The notes: a model not told the origin generated them from the letters alone. DNA of 64,000 nt from Aradus depressus (GCA_963662175.1 OY759223.1:4807549-4871548), one strand, 5' to 3'; counted from the first letter of the stretch, positions 40,085-53,342 are shown. Program-made: numbers and translations.

Positions 40085-40625
40085 ATCATATTTTTATGTT
40101 TCAAGGTCATTACAGTATTTTTACACTATTTTTGGAAAGAAGTATATGTGTGTGTGTGTGTACGTACGTGAGTGGTCAATTTTTCCTGCACGATATCTCG
40201 TGAATGAAAACTTATATCGACTCCGCTTTGGTGCCAATCGAAGCGTATCAATGTAAATATGATCTGTAAAAAAGTTTTTCAAATTCGGTCCACCCTTTTT
40301 TTTTGTTTAAGCAAAAAGACTGCTAAAAAAGTGGATTTTAAGAATTCTTGAAAAAGATTTATCCGATCTAATTTGTTCTGGTGGTAATGTAACATCCTTT
40401 AGAGTCAGATTGAAAAATAGGCTATATGGCGACTAAAATTTTTGAACGGGAGGGTGGCTAAGCATAAACATCGTTCTAGCTCATTAACGAATGGTCGGAT
40501 TCTCATGAAATTTCACATATAGTATTCTTTAATAGCCAATTGAAAAATAGGGTGTGTGAGATCTCAAAATTCTTAAGGGGAGGGGCCCTATGCATAAATA
40601 TAGTGTTAGTTCTATTTTAATTTTA
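40085..40625 (+). mobile_element. old Helitron-like fragment
   Basis: Two monomers of the TAAACATCGTTCTAGCTCAT...GGTCGGATT...ATGAAATTTCAC type match the 141-base minisatellite of the 56-62 kb Helitrons. A (GT)n run lies at 40149. Ends are not recognised. Confidence 0.5.
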
Positions 40626-40685
40626 TATTCTTATTGAAAGATGAGCAGTAGGGACAAAACTGAAATTGGGAACAAAAGTGGAGTA

Positions 40686-41226
40686 TTGTCTATAACGTGC
40701 AACCAATTGTATATTGGACAGACTGGCCGACTTTTTAAAAACAGAATGAGAAAGAGGTTAGGTTAGGTTTTATGACTCATGCCCGGGCTTTAACTACGAG
40801 GTCATATCGCCTACTACCAGAGCGCTCTTTCGTCACTCTGGTGGACATGAGCCCGACTCTACTGTGGGAGTCCTAAATTTTGCCTACCCTAAATTTTTAT
40901 TCATCTAGGGTAGGGGTCTTTAACGAGTACCTGACATCGTACAGGCTCGGGACCATCGCTTAACGTCCCATCCGAAGGACGGCGTGCTTAAGTTTATTTT
41001 ACCTCCCAGATAAAATAAACTAAGGGCCTCGGTCGGGCTACGAACCCACAACCTTGAGCTCAGTAGTCAAGCACGCATACCACTGAGCTACCGGCGCCCC
41101 CTAGAATGAGAAAGAAGAACATACGACTGAAATAAGGAACCATGGCAACCGGTTCACTTTTGACCATATTGTCAACAATGACAATTTTGACCCGAAAGTA
41201 GCCAAATACCTCCATTTCTGCTTATA
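40686..41226 (+). pseudogene. Penelope GIY-YIG endonuclease split by a SINE
   Basis: Before the SINE the plus strand reads ITCNQLYIGQTGRLFKNRMR; after it, in a shifted frame, EHTTEIRNHGNRFTFDHIVN and then FDPKVAKYLHFC. The parts are collinear with the endonuclease in the 19.9-kb Penelope element. One frameshift lies just after the second TSD copy. No reverse transcriptase part is present upstream, so this is a 5'-truncated copy. Confidence 0.8.
40756..41102 (-). mobile_element. full-length tRNA-derived SINE with 13-bp TSD
   Basis: AGAATGAGAAAGA flanks it at 40743-40755 and 41103-41115. In reverse complement: GGGGGCGCCGGTAGCTCAGT head, box B-like GGGTTCGTAGCCC, CGAGGCCCTTAGTTTATTTT, central CCGTCCTTCGGATGGGACGT, and a tail ending in AACCTAACCT. 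347 bases. Serves as a type copy for the family. Confidence 0.93.
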
Positions 41227-41343
41227 AAAATGCGGGGATTTCAATTTTTTATTGGATTAGAAGTATGCCAATAGTGTTTTTGTATTACACCTTAGGAATA
41301 ATAAACTTTGGTGAAGTGTGTATATAAGGCACTGTAGTCTCTA

Positions 41344-41549
41344 TACAGAATGTCTCAGATAAACGGGCCACTATCAAAGTAACTCAAAAACTGTTGTAGC
41401 TTAGCTCGAGATATAGGGCTATTTAAGGTAGGACGTATTCTGAAAAATCTCGATATACGCTACAACTTAAGATCCTTTTCAAAATTTTGATATCTCCAAC
41501 AGTTTTTGTGTTATTTTGATTGGAGTCCATTTATCTGGGACACCCTGTA
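41344..41549. mobile_element. mariner-type MITE, TA target
   Basis: Ends TACAGAATGTCTCAGATAAA and TTTATCTGGGACACCCTGTA are inverted repeats of the common TACAGGGTGTCCCA mariner kind. TA is duplicated at 41342-41343 and 41550-41551. No ORF. Confidence 0.85.
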
Positions 41550-41559
41550 TAATACACTG

Positions 41560-44285
41560 GTCTATTTAAGATGCACATAACAGGCTTCAATATATGACAA
41601 TATAACACTGTAAAGTGTATGTAATGCTCTTTAGTGTACATAAGACACTGTAGAGGCCTTAAATATATGATCTTTCAGAATAAGTCCTCGGAAACTTGTA
41701 TCTTTCAGACTGCTAAGGTCCTTTGTAGTAAGCAAGTCAAAGCTTGACATCCTTAATACTTCGATTTCTCTAAGTAACTCAAGTCCAACTTAATCCCTTG
41801 GTATTTTGCTAGTCCCAAGTTTACTACTAACATCTTACCTCTCCAGCATCCACCAACACTGTTTAACCTGGTTCCTCTGGAAACTTTGCACTTGTGAGTC
41901 TGTTTTCTCTTGAACAAATATTTCTGAACTTAAATCAATCAACACTGTAGGGAGGAGGTCTTTTGAAAAAATAAAGGATGGGAACAAGGTAAAATTAAAA
42001 AAATATATAAAATGTCATTTCGATATATCCATTTTATCAGGAGTTATCGTATTCACAGACACACACGAAATATGTTTTTCATATTTGGCGGAAAAACATG
42101 AAATTCGAATGAAAACTCAACATCGAATTTCTGACCGATTACATAACTTCCCCTATGCACTTCATAGGTATTTGTAGCTGCGGAAGTAATAGTGTTTGTT
42201 TACCTGCACAGCCTTCAGTCACTGGACTGCCTCTATTGTATACAATATGTGAACAATACAATATCCGCTATTATATGTTATATAATATAAATATTGTCAC
42301 AGACTTCCTACTTCTGAGTCTATTTGTGACTTAATACATAATCTACTTCAGTGAGTAAATCTTTATGAACTATTTTTCAATAGTACACACTTAATATAGC
42401 GGCCAGTCCAAAAGAAAAATTATAGAAAGCTAATTGTGAACAAACACAACTGTCTTTAAATAAGTAATAAAAATCACTCAAGTTCAATATAAACAACGTT
42501 ACTTACATTATAGAAACGGGCTCAAATAAACAACATTTTTTTTTTTTTTAATTTTTTTAAATTATACAGTATTATATGTACAGAAACATTAAATATACAC
42601 TGTAATTATTACAATTATTGATATAATATACTATATAAAGTTTACAAACAAAATAAAATTTGAGGAAAAATCCCGCAAGGGTTAGGCCTGAGTGCGGAAA
42701 ACAATTTAAAAGAGATATATAAAAGATGAAAAGATGGCTAACTAATGTTTTGATTGTTTTAATGTTTACTTATGTAAAGTATATTAAAATGACATTAGTT
42801 TTAAAAATTCTTCATCATTGATTTTATCCATTCAGCATTTTAATTTCAGTTTAAAGTTTTGAATACTACCATTTTTGATGGCAAGTGGTATTAGATTATA
42901 AGCTCGAAGGCCTAGATAGTAAAAATCAAGTTGCATAATTTTTTTTTTGTCAAATGGGGTCATTGAAAAGTTGGTTTATTTCGCAAAGTTATTTCAGATA
43001 TATTTTTGTTTTATTAAATAAGTAGGGTCTTTTGTGGATAAATAGGAGGGTTTTGTAAATACATATCTGTCTGGGTGTCAATAAATTTAATTCCTTGTAT
43101 AACTGAACAGAAGGGAAAGTTAAGGGTTTGTTAAACAAGCTATTTAAGAGACATTTATGGACATTACTTACATTATAAAAAGTTAATTCACTGATACTAG
43201 AGACGGGCTCAAATAAACAACATTACTTACATTATCGAAAGTTAATTCACAGACACTAGAAACGGGCTCAAATAAACCCTGAAAGCAACTTTTCATATCT
43301 TAATTATCTAAGGGAACACTCAATCCATAAAACGACTGATTGCCACTGACCTCTCTAATTTTATTATAGTTATTATGACTCATATCGCCTACTACCAGAG
43401 CATAACATTAAGATTGTTACCTGCTAGGCAGCGTACATTAGTATGGACTCAAAAATCCCTCTTTGTACCTCATTACAGGTTCCTGTCGTTGTACAGCTCG
43501 TATGAGTCAACTATTGCAACGGCAGTTTAATTAATTTTTATTTAAAAAACTGAGAATAAATGCGGGAATCCTTGACATATGTAAGCAGCTATCAGAGCTA
43601 TGACGTCTGGTTTAAAATTCCACTCTCATGAGTGGAGAAAGACAGAGAAATGTGTTGTGTATTTGTTCAGTACACAGAGACATTCAGTGCTGAAGAGACC
43701 CATCTTTATCTCAGGGACATCCGCAACATCTGTGCAATATACGCATAATTAGATGAAAAAGGCATTCGTTCTTTCAAAAATTCATTTTCAACCCTTTTTT
43801 TCAATGCTAAAATATAAAACAGTTGTCGGTGAATCATCTCATTCCTCAGCACGAATTAATTAATTAATTTTTTGCTCTTCCTTCTATATATAATATATGA
43901 ATTACATAGCGATGGTCGCAGAATGTCGGCGGCGGTCGCTCCTAACCGACCATAGCAACACCCCGACGATTCGGCGAACGGATGTCGTGGCTTCTATCGG
44001 AGATCGAGAACCTAAAAAAAAATGTACAGACAGAAATAGTTTTTTCAAAAAACATGTCATTCCGTTGAAAACTCACCATCGAATGTTTCACCGTTTACAT
44101 AACTACCCCTATACCTTGTGTAGGGAGGTATTGGTATAGGCAGAATTTGAACATTCCATGATTGGTTATTATTGCCAATGTCTACGAAACCCCTCATTTT
44201 GCGATCAGTCCTCAGTTTTTTCATGGTTAATTTAGATAAGGATAATACTAGAAATCATAATTAAATAATCACTAAATCGAATAGA
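41560..44285. other. AT-rich intergenic DNA, minor repeats
   Basis: One end of the CCAGCTATACGAAGT family at about 42110-42185, a 63-base duplication at 43170-43285 (GAAACGGGCTCAAATAAA) with a third piece at 42505, a terminal hairpin end at 43825-43880, and short SINE traces at 43380. No gene recognised; the ORF near 43.9 kb has no family features. Confidence 0.5.
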
Positions 44286-44289
44286 TATA

Positions 44290-44578
44290 AACAGGATAAA
44301 GGAATATACGCACACTAAAGGAATATAAACTCCACACACTACTTGTCAATATTTTTACTATATTGGTCAAAATTACACGACTATAGATTCGCCTCTTACG
44401 GCATAATCAAGTGAACTAAACAACATATGAGTTCAGTAGTAATCTTTGTTTAGTTCACTTGATAATGCCGTAAGAGGCGAAACTATAGTCGTGTAATTTT
44501 GACCAATATAGTGAAAACATTGACAAGTAGAGTGTGGAGTTTATATTCCTTAGTGTGTGTATATTCCTTTATCCTGTT
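44290..44578. mobile_element. foldback element, 130-base arms
   Basis: AACAGGATAAAGGAATATAC at the left and its complement at the right open near-perfect arms that include CGCCTCTTACGGCAT; about 20 bases separate them. No ORF. Confidence 0.85.
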
Positions 44579-45269
44579 CATTATGAAATTTCACAAAGTA
44601 GACCTGGAATCAGTTCAATACTTAGAATAGATATAAAGTTAACATAATTACCAATCACACATTGAAGGGTGCCATAGGAGAAAATTCACAGAAACAGTAT
44701 TTAGAGAATGGTCTGAGTTCAATTCCCAACCTTGACATTCAAATTTATTATAATTTTACAAAGGGTACTTGGTTTTTTCCTCTCAAATAAGTAACTTTTT
44801 TCAATATTTATAATATTCTTTAAAACCAGTTCTGTCTGTATTTTTTCTCATGCATCGTGGATAATTTTCCAATAAACATATGTCGGTAAACATTCATTTA
44901 GATTGACGATAAATTTGGCCTCGCTCTAATGAACAAAAATGATGTGTGTTTTGACTAAATTTAGACTTCAATATTTAAATTATTATACCCCGAGCATATA
45001 TGACCTTTAGAGCTTAGGAATGAATATATTAAAACATTAATACATTTTATTAATGAAGAACACTCTTCAGGAAGAGCAGACATCAAAGAAACTGCAACCA
45101 GTTTTATGGAAAGGGTTTAATGAAACTAGTTTCAAATTTCACCGATAACCAAGGCAACTAAATAGTTATATAATTAAATATTTGAATAATTTCAATCGAG
45201 GTGTGAGAAGATGAGGACGTGTTTATTCTAAGGTGGTGAATTCGAAATTTTAAAAAATAAATGCCTGAA

Positions 45270-45640
45270 GTTATTGTGACTTATGCCCGGCCTTCAACTA
45301 ATATCATCGCAAACTACAATACAAGAGCGCTCTTTCATCACTCTGGTGGATATGAGCCCGAGGCAACTATGAGTTACGTTTTTCTCACATTTGAGCGGTG
45401 TCTGATATGAACTAGAAGTTGTAGAGATACTCAAATCATTTTTATCATGACAGCGTTTTGACTCAACGACGAGGTTCAACTAATACGACCTTGTCTTCTT
45501 CTTGCGTCAAGTTGAAAGTTGAAGATATTGAATGAAGAGTTCAAATGTATACAAGAAAAGTCGGCCGTGAATCACAAAAATGTATTCTCCAGTTCGAATT
45601 AATCAATTAAGTTTTCGCTCTCCCTCCAAAAAATAATCAT
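45270..45640 (-). mobile_element. SINE tail scrap and dispersed-repeat hairpin end
   Basis: 45270-45370 keeps TTATGCCCGGCCTTCAACTA and GCGCTCTTTCATCACTCTGG of the SINE tail. 45560-45640 is the AAGTCGGCCGTGAATCAC...AATTAATCAATTAAG end of the hairpin-ended repeat. Confidence 0.55.
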
Positions 45641-46439
45641 ATTTTCTCGACAACGATCAGCTGTTTTTTTTGTCCCCCTGAGTCGTCCAGATTCTGGCCT
45701 AATGTCGTAATAGGCCTAATAAACGTGTCAATAAGAAATCAAGAATTTTACAATTTTTTTTTTTTTTTTTTGTCTTAATAATGTTGGTCGCAACTGTTGC
45801 CATGACGCAACAACCAGCTACCAAGAGGACTTGATTGAAAGTGGATGTCCTGATTGGCGTGAGAGAGGAAGGCTACCCAGCGGTAGCTCCTCAGGGCGAA
45901 ATTTAAAACAATGAATATTATGATTATTATCAATGAATATTATGGACATATTATGATTTTGTCTCAAGAAATGGGCGGTTGCAATTTGGGATTATAGTAA
46001 GTCACGATTCTACCTCCTTTTTACGAACTCAAAAATATAAATGGAGAGTAAATATTAAATTTACCTTTATGTTAACTTTCTTGTTGCTGTCTTTGCTTTT
46101 AACTATTCAACACTAACTCAGAATATAAAACTAAACGTATTAAATTAATAATCAAACGTATTATTTTAACACATAAACCGTATACAAACACGTAGCACAC
46201 AACAGCAGATGCATGGACACCGACCTAAACTAGTAGTTTACTTGTACGCATGCGCTACTCATACCCTTCTTCTTAGCGTTTCATGTTTGATTTTTTATGT
46301 CGATTTTTATTCCGATTCACTTGTCTCGCTAAAGAAGTTTCACTTCAATAATTGTCATGACAGTCGTTTTGACTCAACGACCTTGTATTCAATACAGTTT
46401 TCGCTCTCCCTCCAAAATCAACCCACCGTTTGGGCTAAA

Positions 46440-46538
46440 AAATCATTAGTTGACTTACATAGATGCTTATAAAATCATTAGTTGACTTACATAGGTGCTT
46501 CTAAATCATTAGTTGACTTACATAGGTGCTTCTAAATC
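46440..46538. repeat. 31-base repeat, three copies
   Basis: AAATCATTAGTTGACTTACA followed by TAGGTGCTTCT three times in tandem. It belongs to the dispersed minisatellite repeat that continues to about 46910. Confidence 0.9.
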
Positions 46539-46910
46539 CTCACAATACATTTTGTGTCGATACATTCACTACATTGTCAGTTATTAAGTTTTTTGAGTCG
46601 ATCCCCCCCTCTCTGACACCCCCTTTCTTTCTACTGATTTCCCTGTAAATTAGTAGGGGCCGTCATTATGTGGGTTTGAATTTAAATATGAAATTTCATG
46701 TCGATACATTCATTACATGGGCAGTTATTGGGGTTTTTGAGTTAAGCCCCCGATATCTTCGAGCTGTATGCGGAAAACTAGTAGGTGGTGCCCTTATGGG
46801 GTTTCGAATTGACTTATAAAATTTTGTGCTAATATATTCATTACAACAGTAGTTATTAGGGGTTTTGTGTTAAGCCTCCCCCCTAACATTTAAAACATTA
46901 GTATTTATTA
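46539..46910. repeat. degenerate minisatellite (same family as 12.8 kb)
   Basis: Three diverged units with GATACATTCATTACAT, GGGTTTTGAGTTAAGCC and AATTAGTAGGGGCCGTCAT. Confidence 0.6.
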
Positions 46911-47054
46911 ATTTTTAAAAAACTACCCTCAATTATTATCCAATTTTGAAAACATTCAAATGGAACCCTCACCATGTTAAAGCAAATTTCATAAAAATCT
47001 GATCAATGGTTCTTGAGTCAGGCGTTTGACAAAAATACAAAGGAAATAAGTGTT

Positions 47055-47275
47055 GTTTTTTTATCTGGGACGTGAAAAAACTTTGAGCACGCCGCCCTGT
47101 GTCAGGTATACCATGTCAGATGCTCGTTAAAGACCCCTTATCCTAAATGAATAAAAATTTAGGCTACGCAAAATTTAGGATTCCCATAGTAGTGTCGGAA
47201 TCATCACCATCAGAGTGACGAAAGAGTGCTCTGATAGTTAAAGCCCGGGTATGATTCATAATAACTAATCAAACA
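47055..47275 (+). mobile_element. SINE, head-truncated
   Basis: Starts TTTTTTTATCTGGGACGTGA, keeps the body with a deletion at the CCGCCCTGTG, and ends AAAGCCCGGGTATGATTCAT. Confidence 0.75.
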
Positions 47276-47369
47276 ATTTTTCACTCCCACAAAGTTTCGG
47301 ATATACGAGGAACCAGAATTTCAAAATAATTTATTAAATAGGGATAAAAATACAAAAATTGAATAAAGA

Positions 47370-47380
47370 AAAAAAAAAAA
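47370..47380 (-). terminator. Pol III T-run after tRNA-His
   Basis: AAAAAAAAAAA on the plus strand is a T-run directly after the tRNA on the minus strand. Confidence 0.75.
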
Positions 47381-47382
47381 AT

Positions 47383-47454
47383 TGCCGTGACCAGGATTCG
47401 AACCTGGGTTATTGCGGCCACAACGCAATGTCCTAACCACTAGACGATCACGGC
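47383..47454 (-). tRNA. tRNA-His (anticodon GTG)
   Basis: The minus strand folds as a standard cloverleaf: acceptor GCCGTGA paired with TCACGGC, D-arm TCGTCTAGTGGTTAGGA (box A), anticodon arm GCGTTGTGGCCGC with GTG, and T-arm CCAGGTTCGAATCCTGG (box B). No intron. G-1 is not encoded (A or C at that place), as usual in eukaryotes. An A/T-rich run on the 3' side (T-run on the minus strand, 47370-47380) can end Pol III transcription. No SINE body follows, so this is a real tRNA gene or a very recent copy. Confidence 0.95.
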
Positions 47455-47459
47455 TGATG

Positions 47460-49870
47460 AGGAGAGAGTGCTCTTAACAGGATGGTGAGGCTGGACCGTG
47501 AAATATCGAGAGGTTCACCTGACTACCAGAAGAGGGCACCCTCTGTTGAGCAGCCAAGGGTCTTACACCTCACCATGTCATTAGAAAGTTTCTCGTTTTT
47601 TTATTTTTTATTTATTTTATTTTTTCTAAAGTTTCGTCCATAAATTGCAGCGTCAAGGTGGAGAATTATTTTGAATTTTGAGACAAAGGAGAAGATCCTG
47701 AAGAAAATTACATAACACAATATGGCGATACGTTTTCTTAATTTCAATTTTAATTTTGTCAACTTTAAAAACAAAAATAAATATTAAAAACATTAAAATT
47801 ATAACAATATATGTAGCAGCTATATTATTTTCTGAAATTGATAATAAGTATACATTTCGGGTATAATCTCTCATTATCATTTTCTAGAATGTTTATATTT
47901 AATTAGTAACCATCAATACTAGTATCTATTTACTATAAATAACATATACCTACAAAAATGCTAACCTCATTAATTTTTGTTTCCATATTCACAGGATATT
48001 TTTCTTTTTAATATTTACCCGGAGACATGTGGACATTGATATAATATTAGTGTTAACTTATAGATATTTATGTTCATGACTAAAGAACTATTTTACCATT
48101 TGTGATTTTAAAAATAAGTTGAGAGTTTCAGTGATTGTGATTATATAATTCTTAAGATGTGGAATTATTTAACCGTTAAAGAGCTAGCAACTTTTGTTAT
48201 TCCCCTCCCGTTCACAAGTTTGAAATGGAACAAATATAAGGCCTTTATATATGAAAAGGATTCTTGATGAAACAGAAAATTCATTCCAACAATAAATAAA
48301 CATTTTAATTTTTTATAAGTATAGATAATAATAAAAGGGAAAATTTTCAAATAAACTGAAATACATGGACAAAATATAAATCCTTTAACGCTAGATAAAA
48401 TACAACATTATTATTCGTTGACAATCAATGCCCTTATTTTGAATACTTGGCATATTGAATAATATATATTATTAAGATATTTTTCAATAGAGAGGTTTAA
48501 AATAAAAATAAAAATGGCTATCTTAAAATATTTGGATTAAAAAACGACTGAAACCTTTATTTTTTTCGATAGTTAAAAGGATCTTCATTTGATAAAAACA
48601 AACCTGACCAACTCCACTTCAACCAGATCCAGGTATAACCTCACCATGTCGACGTATCCTCCCACTTGTTGCACATCGGATCCTATCTTCTCTTCTTTTG
48701 TTTTAATATTACCTCTATTTATTATTTATCCTGTGTGTATATCGTTTTATTAATCGGTTATTGGTGCGCCTTCAGATCAGAACAACGTACAACCAAAAGA
48801 TTTCAGAAGAATTAGCTTCTTATTCGTGGTGTCTAGTGATATTGAAAATACTATATAAAAATATTGTGCAGGTTATGTGTTTATTTTATTTGTAAGTATT
48901 ATGGTTGAAACTTGATTTAAAAAGAAACTTATAAAAAAATTAATAAAAATTGAATCGTTTTTGCAAACCAAATATTTTTCTTAAGTTTCATTTAAATTCC
49001 TGACCTTATTATATTATTATAGAATGTGTATATCGACGAGAACATACGTTATTTAAATCAATTTAATTCATTTGTATTCTATGAAAATACAGAAAAGGGC
49101 TGAAATTTAGAAATTATTAACATATAAGTATATATAAGTAAAAATATTATTCTTCTGCAAAAATATTGATAATTATGAGTTATAGATGAGTTTATTGAAT
49201 TGTTTCGAGATTAAAATAAAATTGATATGGACTATATCCAAGCTACATCCCGCATTACAGTTTTTTGTTAATACTTGAAAGTTAATCTACCTGGATAGTG
49301 TCATCTTGATTTTAGCCCTATCATTTGTAATATTTAGTATGTGTATGTCTTCCGAGATATATCTGTTTATAAGTATCCTGTTCGGGGTGACTGGAGGTTA
49401 GAACAGTTCTGAGTTTCTTCAGATAGCACAGTAACAGAGTAGTGGTGTTCCATTTAAGCAATGGTTATTTTTTAAATGTTTCAACCTAATTGTAAATTGA
49501 TACAAGGTACACTGGGGTCGTTGAAACAGCTCATGTACACTAACAGGATTACTGACAGACTGCCCTGACCAATGCCAGTATATTTGTACACTATCTGACA
49601 AGGAGAGGATACGATGTCGTCGTCACGGATTTAGATCAAACTTTTTTTGCATGTTCTAGGTCGAAAATAAGAAGACACGTGTCTCACCGTTCGTTCCATT
49701 GGGCCTTATTCGCAACTAATTTTTTCGTTATTTTTTTTCTCGGCATGTGTTTTACCGAATGAGGAGTTCTCGATGTAATTTTTTTTTGTTTTTTACTCAG
49801 ATTTCAGAAAAAATATTTTTGCGTTGATTTGAGCAGTGAAATGATTAAAAAATAAATAAAAAACATTTTT
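47460..49870. other. AT-rich intergenic DNA, no gene recognised
   Basis: 47460-47600 is less AT-rich (GGATGGTGAGGCTGGACCGT; AGAAGAGGGCACCCTCTG) and could be tRNA flank or an old repeat. The rest is AT-rich with only short chance ORFs. Confidence 0.5.
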
Positions 49871-49877
49871 TTTCTTA

Positions 49878-50463
49878 GAGAACATGGTCGGGAAAATTAT
49901 TTTCATGAAAACTAATTTAAAATTCGTGTTTTCCATGTCAAAAAACTATTGAATACCGATTTTGGTTCAAATCAAATATTATCGACTTTTTAGACCCCAA
50001 ATTTTGGGCAATTTTCATGAGACTAGTAGACTAACCTATTTTAATTATCGATATCAAGTTTTAAAGAACTTTACTTCTATCCAACGTTGTATCACATGTT
50101 TAGGTTGAACTGTGCATTAAAAACCCACTATAAAAAACTTGACAAAAAAAGTAAAAATTTATGTTCATTTTCAACCTTATTTTCAGAGTAGAAAGCATTG
50201 ATAAAATGTTACGTTTTCTACATCAAATGAATGCTGATGAGTTCTTTCAAGCGAAGTGCTACATCATTGGAAAGAAGAAGTAAAGTTCTTTAAATCCTGC
50301 AATTGATAACTAAAATAGGTTGATAAGATTCGAAGTTATATGCGTTTAAAGTTGATAGATAATTTTTGATTTGAATCAAGATCTGTATTCAATGGTTTTT
50401 TGACATGGGAAACAGGAATTTTAAATTAGTTTTCATGAAAATAATTTTCCCGTCCATGTTCTC
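49878..50463. mobile_element. foldback element, about 215-base arms
   Basis: GAGAACATGGTCGGGAAAAT at the left pairs with ATTTTCCCGTCCATGTTCTC at the right; inner parts (TTTAAAGAACTTTACTTC and GAAGTAAAGTTCTTTAAA) pair as well. No ORF. Confidence 0.85.
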
Positions 50464-50513
50464 TTTTTCAAATATTTTAACAGAGTTTTGAATTTACTTG
50501 CGTATATAATATA

Positions 50514-51189
50514 CTAGCAGTAATACCCGGCGTTGCCCGGGGAACTTTGACTTTTCTCCTAATATCTCTCGTTCGAATCCATTTCAATTCTTCAATAGTA
50601 CATTCATGATGTTATAATTTTCAATTATTCATACGGAATAACGCTTATAGTCCTTCAACGGCAGACATCCCAGCTAGTAAGTTTTTAGGACCCCTGGGCA
50701 CCATGGCTAGTACGCGCCATTCAACGGCGGAAACCACAGCTAGTGAATACTTAGCATCAGTGGACGTCCTAGCCAGTGCGTACTTGAGAACGCTTGTGAC
50801 CACCAGGTTGATTAAAACATAGACTTCAACCATCCTGGAGATAAAACTAATTTATTCAAAAAGATTTCTCATTAATCGTTGCAATGGTTTTCGAGTTACA
50901 AAGATTGCGTGAGTGGATGCTGGGATGGACCAGGGGTTGATTAAAAAATAGACCTTAACCTTCCGGTAGATAAAACTCATCTATTCAAAAAGATTCCTCA
51001 TTAATCATTGCAGTGGTTTTTGAGTTACAAAGATTGCGTGGGTGGATGCTGGGATGGACCAGATATTGAGATACTAATACGCCTATAACCTTCCACAGAC
51101 GATGACGAACAAATTAAAAAAAAAATTAATCAAATCCATCAAGCCGTTCGTGAGTGAGACAACAGACATTTTCAGCTTTATATATTTGA
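50514..51189 (-). mobile_element. complete short Helitron
   Basis: On the minus strand it starts TCAAATATATAAAGCTGAAA after an A and ends with a hairpin CCCGGGCAACGCCGGG, TATTACTG and CTAG before a T, so the A/T target rule holds. It contains a 120-base direct repeat (GTTTTCGAGTTACAAAGATT, twice) and units of the 66-base minisatellite, but no Rep/helicase. Confidence 0.88.
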
Positions 51190-51218
51190 TAAGAAAGTAA
51201 ACGTAGATACAATTAAAT

Positions 51219-52896
51219 CTGTGCTGTTTGGGTAAAGGGGTATATGTCAATTTTTTGTGAAAATGGGTAACACCTATCTAAAGCAAGTCATAACTTATAG
51301 GTTATAAGATAGGTGATCTCTATGTTGAGGTAAAGAAAAATAAGTCAGAATCTTATGACATCATTGAAAAAAAAGGAAGTGAAAAGGGGGACAACTGAGA
51401 AACTTGGGAGTTCTCTGAAAACTGAAAACAGAATAACTGACATACACCCCTTTACTCCAACATATAATAACTGACATACACCCCTTTACTCCAACATATA
51501 ATAACTGACATACACCCCTTTACTCCAACATATAATAACTGACATACACCCCTTTACTCCAACATATAATAACTGACATACACCCATTTACTCCAACATA
51601 TAATAACTGACATACACCCCTTTACTCCAACATATAATAACTGACATACACCCCTTTACTCCAACATATAATAACTGACATACACCCCTTTACTCCAACA
51701 TATAATAACTGACATACACCCCTTTACTCCAACATATAATAACTGACATACACCCCTTTACTCCAACATATAATAACTGACATACACCCCTTTACTCCAA
51801 CATATAATAACTGACATACACCCCTTTACTCCAACATATAATAACTGACATACACCCCTTTACTCCAACATATAATAACTGACATACACCCCTTTACTCC
51901 AACATATAATAACTGACATACACCCCTTTACTCCAACATATAATAACTGACATACACCCCTTTACTCCAACATATAATAACTGACATACACCCCTTTACT
52001 CCAACATATAATAACTGACATACACCCCTTTACTCCAACATATAATAACTGACATACACCCCTTTACTCCAACATATAATAACTGACATACACCCCTTTA
52101 CTCCAACATATAATAACTGACATACACCCCTTTACTCCAACATATAATAACTGACATACACCCCTTTACTCCAACATATAATAACTGACATACACCCCTT
52201 TACTCCAACATATAATAACTGACATACACCCCTTTACTCCAACATATAATAACTGACATACACCCCTTTACTCCAACATATAATAACTGACATACACCCC
52301 TTTACTCCAACATATAATAACTGACATACACCCCTTTACTCCAACATATAATAACTGACATACACCCCTTTACTCCAACATATAATAACTGACATACACC
52401 CCTTTACTCCAACATATAATAACTGACATACACCCCTTTACTCCAACATATAATAACTGACATACACCCCTTTACTCCAACATATAATAACTGACATACA
52501 CCCCTTTACTCCAACATATAATAACTGACATACACCCCTTTACTCCAACATATAATAACTGACATACACCCCTTTACTCCAACATATAATAACTGACATA
52601 CACCCCTTTACTCCAACATATAATAACTGACATACACCCCTTTACTCCAACATATAATAACTGACATACACCCCTTTACTCCAACATATAATAACTGACA
52701 TACACCCCTTTACTCCAACATATAATAACTGACATACACCCCTTTACTCCAACATATAATAACTGACATACACCCCTTTACTCCAACATATAATAACTGA
52801 CATACACCCCTTTACTCCAACATATAATAACTGACATACACCCCTTTACTCCAACATATAATAACTGACATACACCCCTTTACTCCAACACCACAG
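51219..52896. mobile_element. TIR element whose right end expanded into a 34-bp satellite
   Basis: The left end CTGTGCTGTTTGGGTAAAGG and the right end, read inward, CTGTGGTGTTGGAGTAAAGG are inverted repeats. Between about 51435 and 52890 the unit ATAATAACTGACATACACCC plus CTTTACTCCAACAT repeats about 43 times; the unit is the inner part of the right terminal repeat. Copies are almost identical; one has CACCCATTTACT (51583). Confidence 0.85.
51435..52890. repeat. 34-bp tandem satellite, about 43 copies
   Basis: Head-to-tail 34-base units with essentially no variation, which points to recent expansion or strong homogenisation. Confidence 0.97.
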
Positions 52897-53340
52897 AAAT
52901 ATACTAAATATATTATAAAGTTGGTTAAATTAATTAGGGTGGCAAATTTAAATAATAATGTGAAATGGTGATATTTTGTTCTTACTTGAGAAGTGATGGG
53001 ATTTAAACAATATGTAGTTATTTTCTTTAAACAGTAGCAGTCGGCTACTTAAAAATAAATAAATAACATATTTTAGTAGCAGGATAACTTATCACTGCAT
53101 ATTACCTGTTATATTCCTTACCAGTTACTCACTGACCTGTTATCTGCTGTTTTGTTAACAAAACCAACCGAAATGTTATTTTGCTACTTGCTATATTTAC
53201 TCTGCTTTCCGTTGTTATTTATTCAGTGAACAAACTGCTCCCAAAATTATTTGTTTGTTAATATGACTATTTTCTTTTGTTTATTTTCCTTTTTCACACA
53301 TGTCCTATTTATTATTTTTCTCAACAAAAATAAATTTTAA
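52897..53340. other. AT-rich spacer
   Basis: No gene, RNA or repeat end recognised. Confidence 0.6.
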
Positions 53341-53342
53341 TA

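Noticed and set aside
51435..52890. CRISPR array
   Set aside because: The units are contiguous with no variable spacers, and the genome is clearly eukaryotic.
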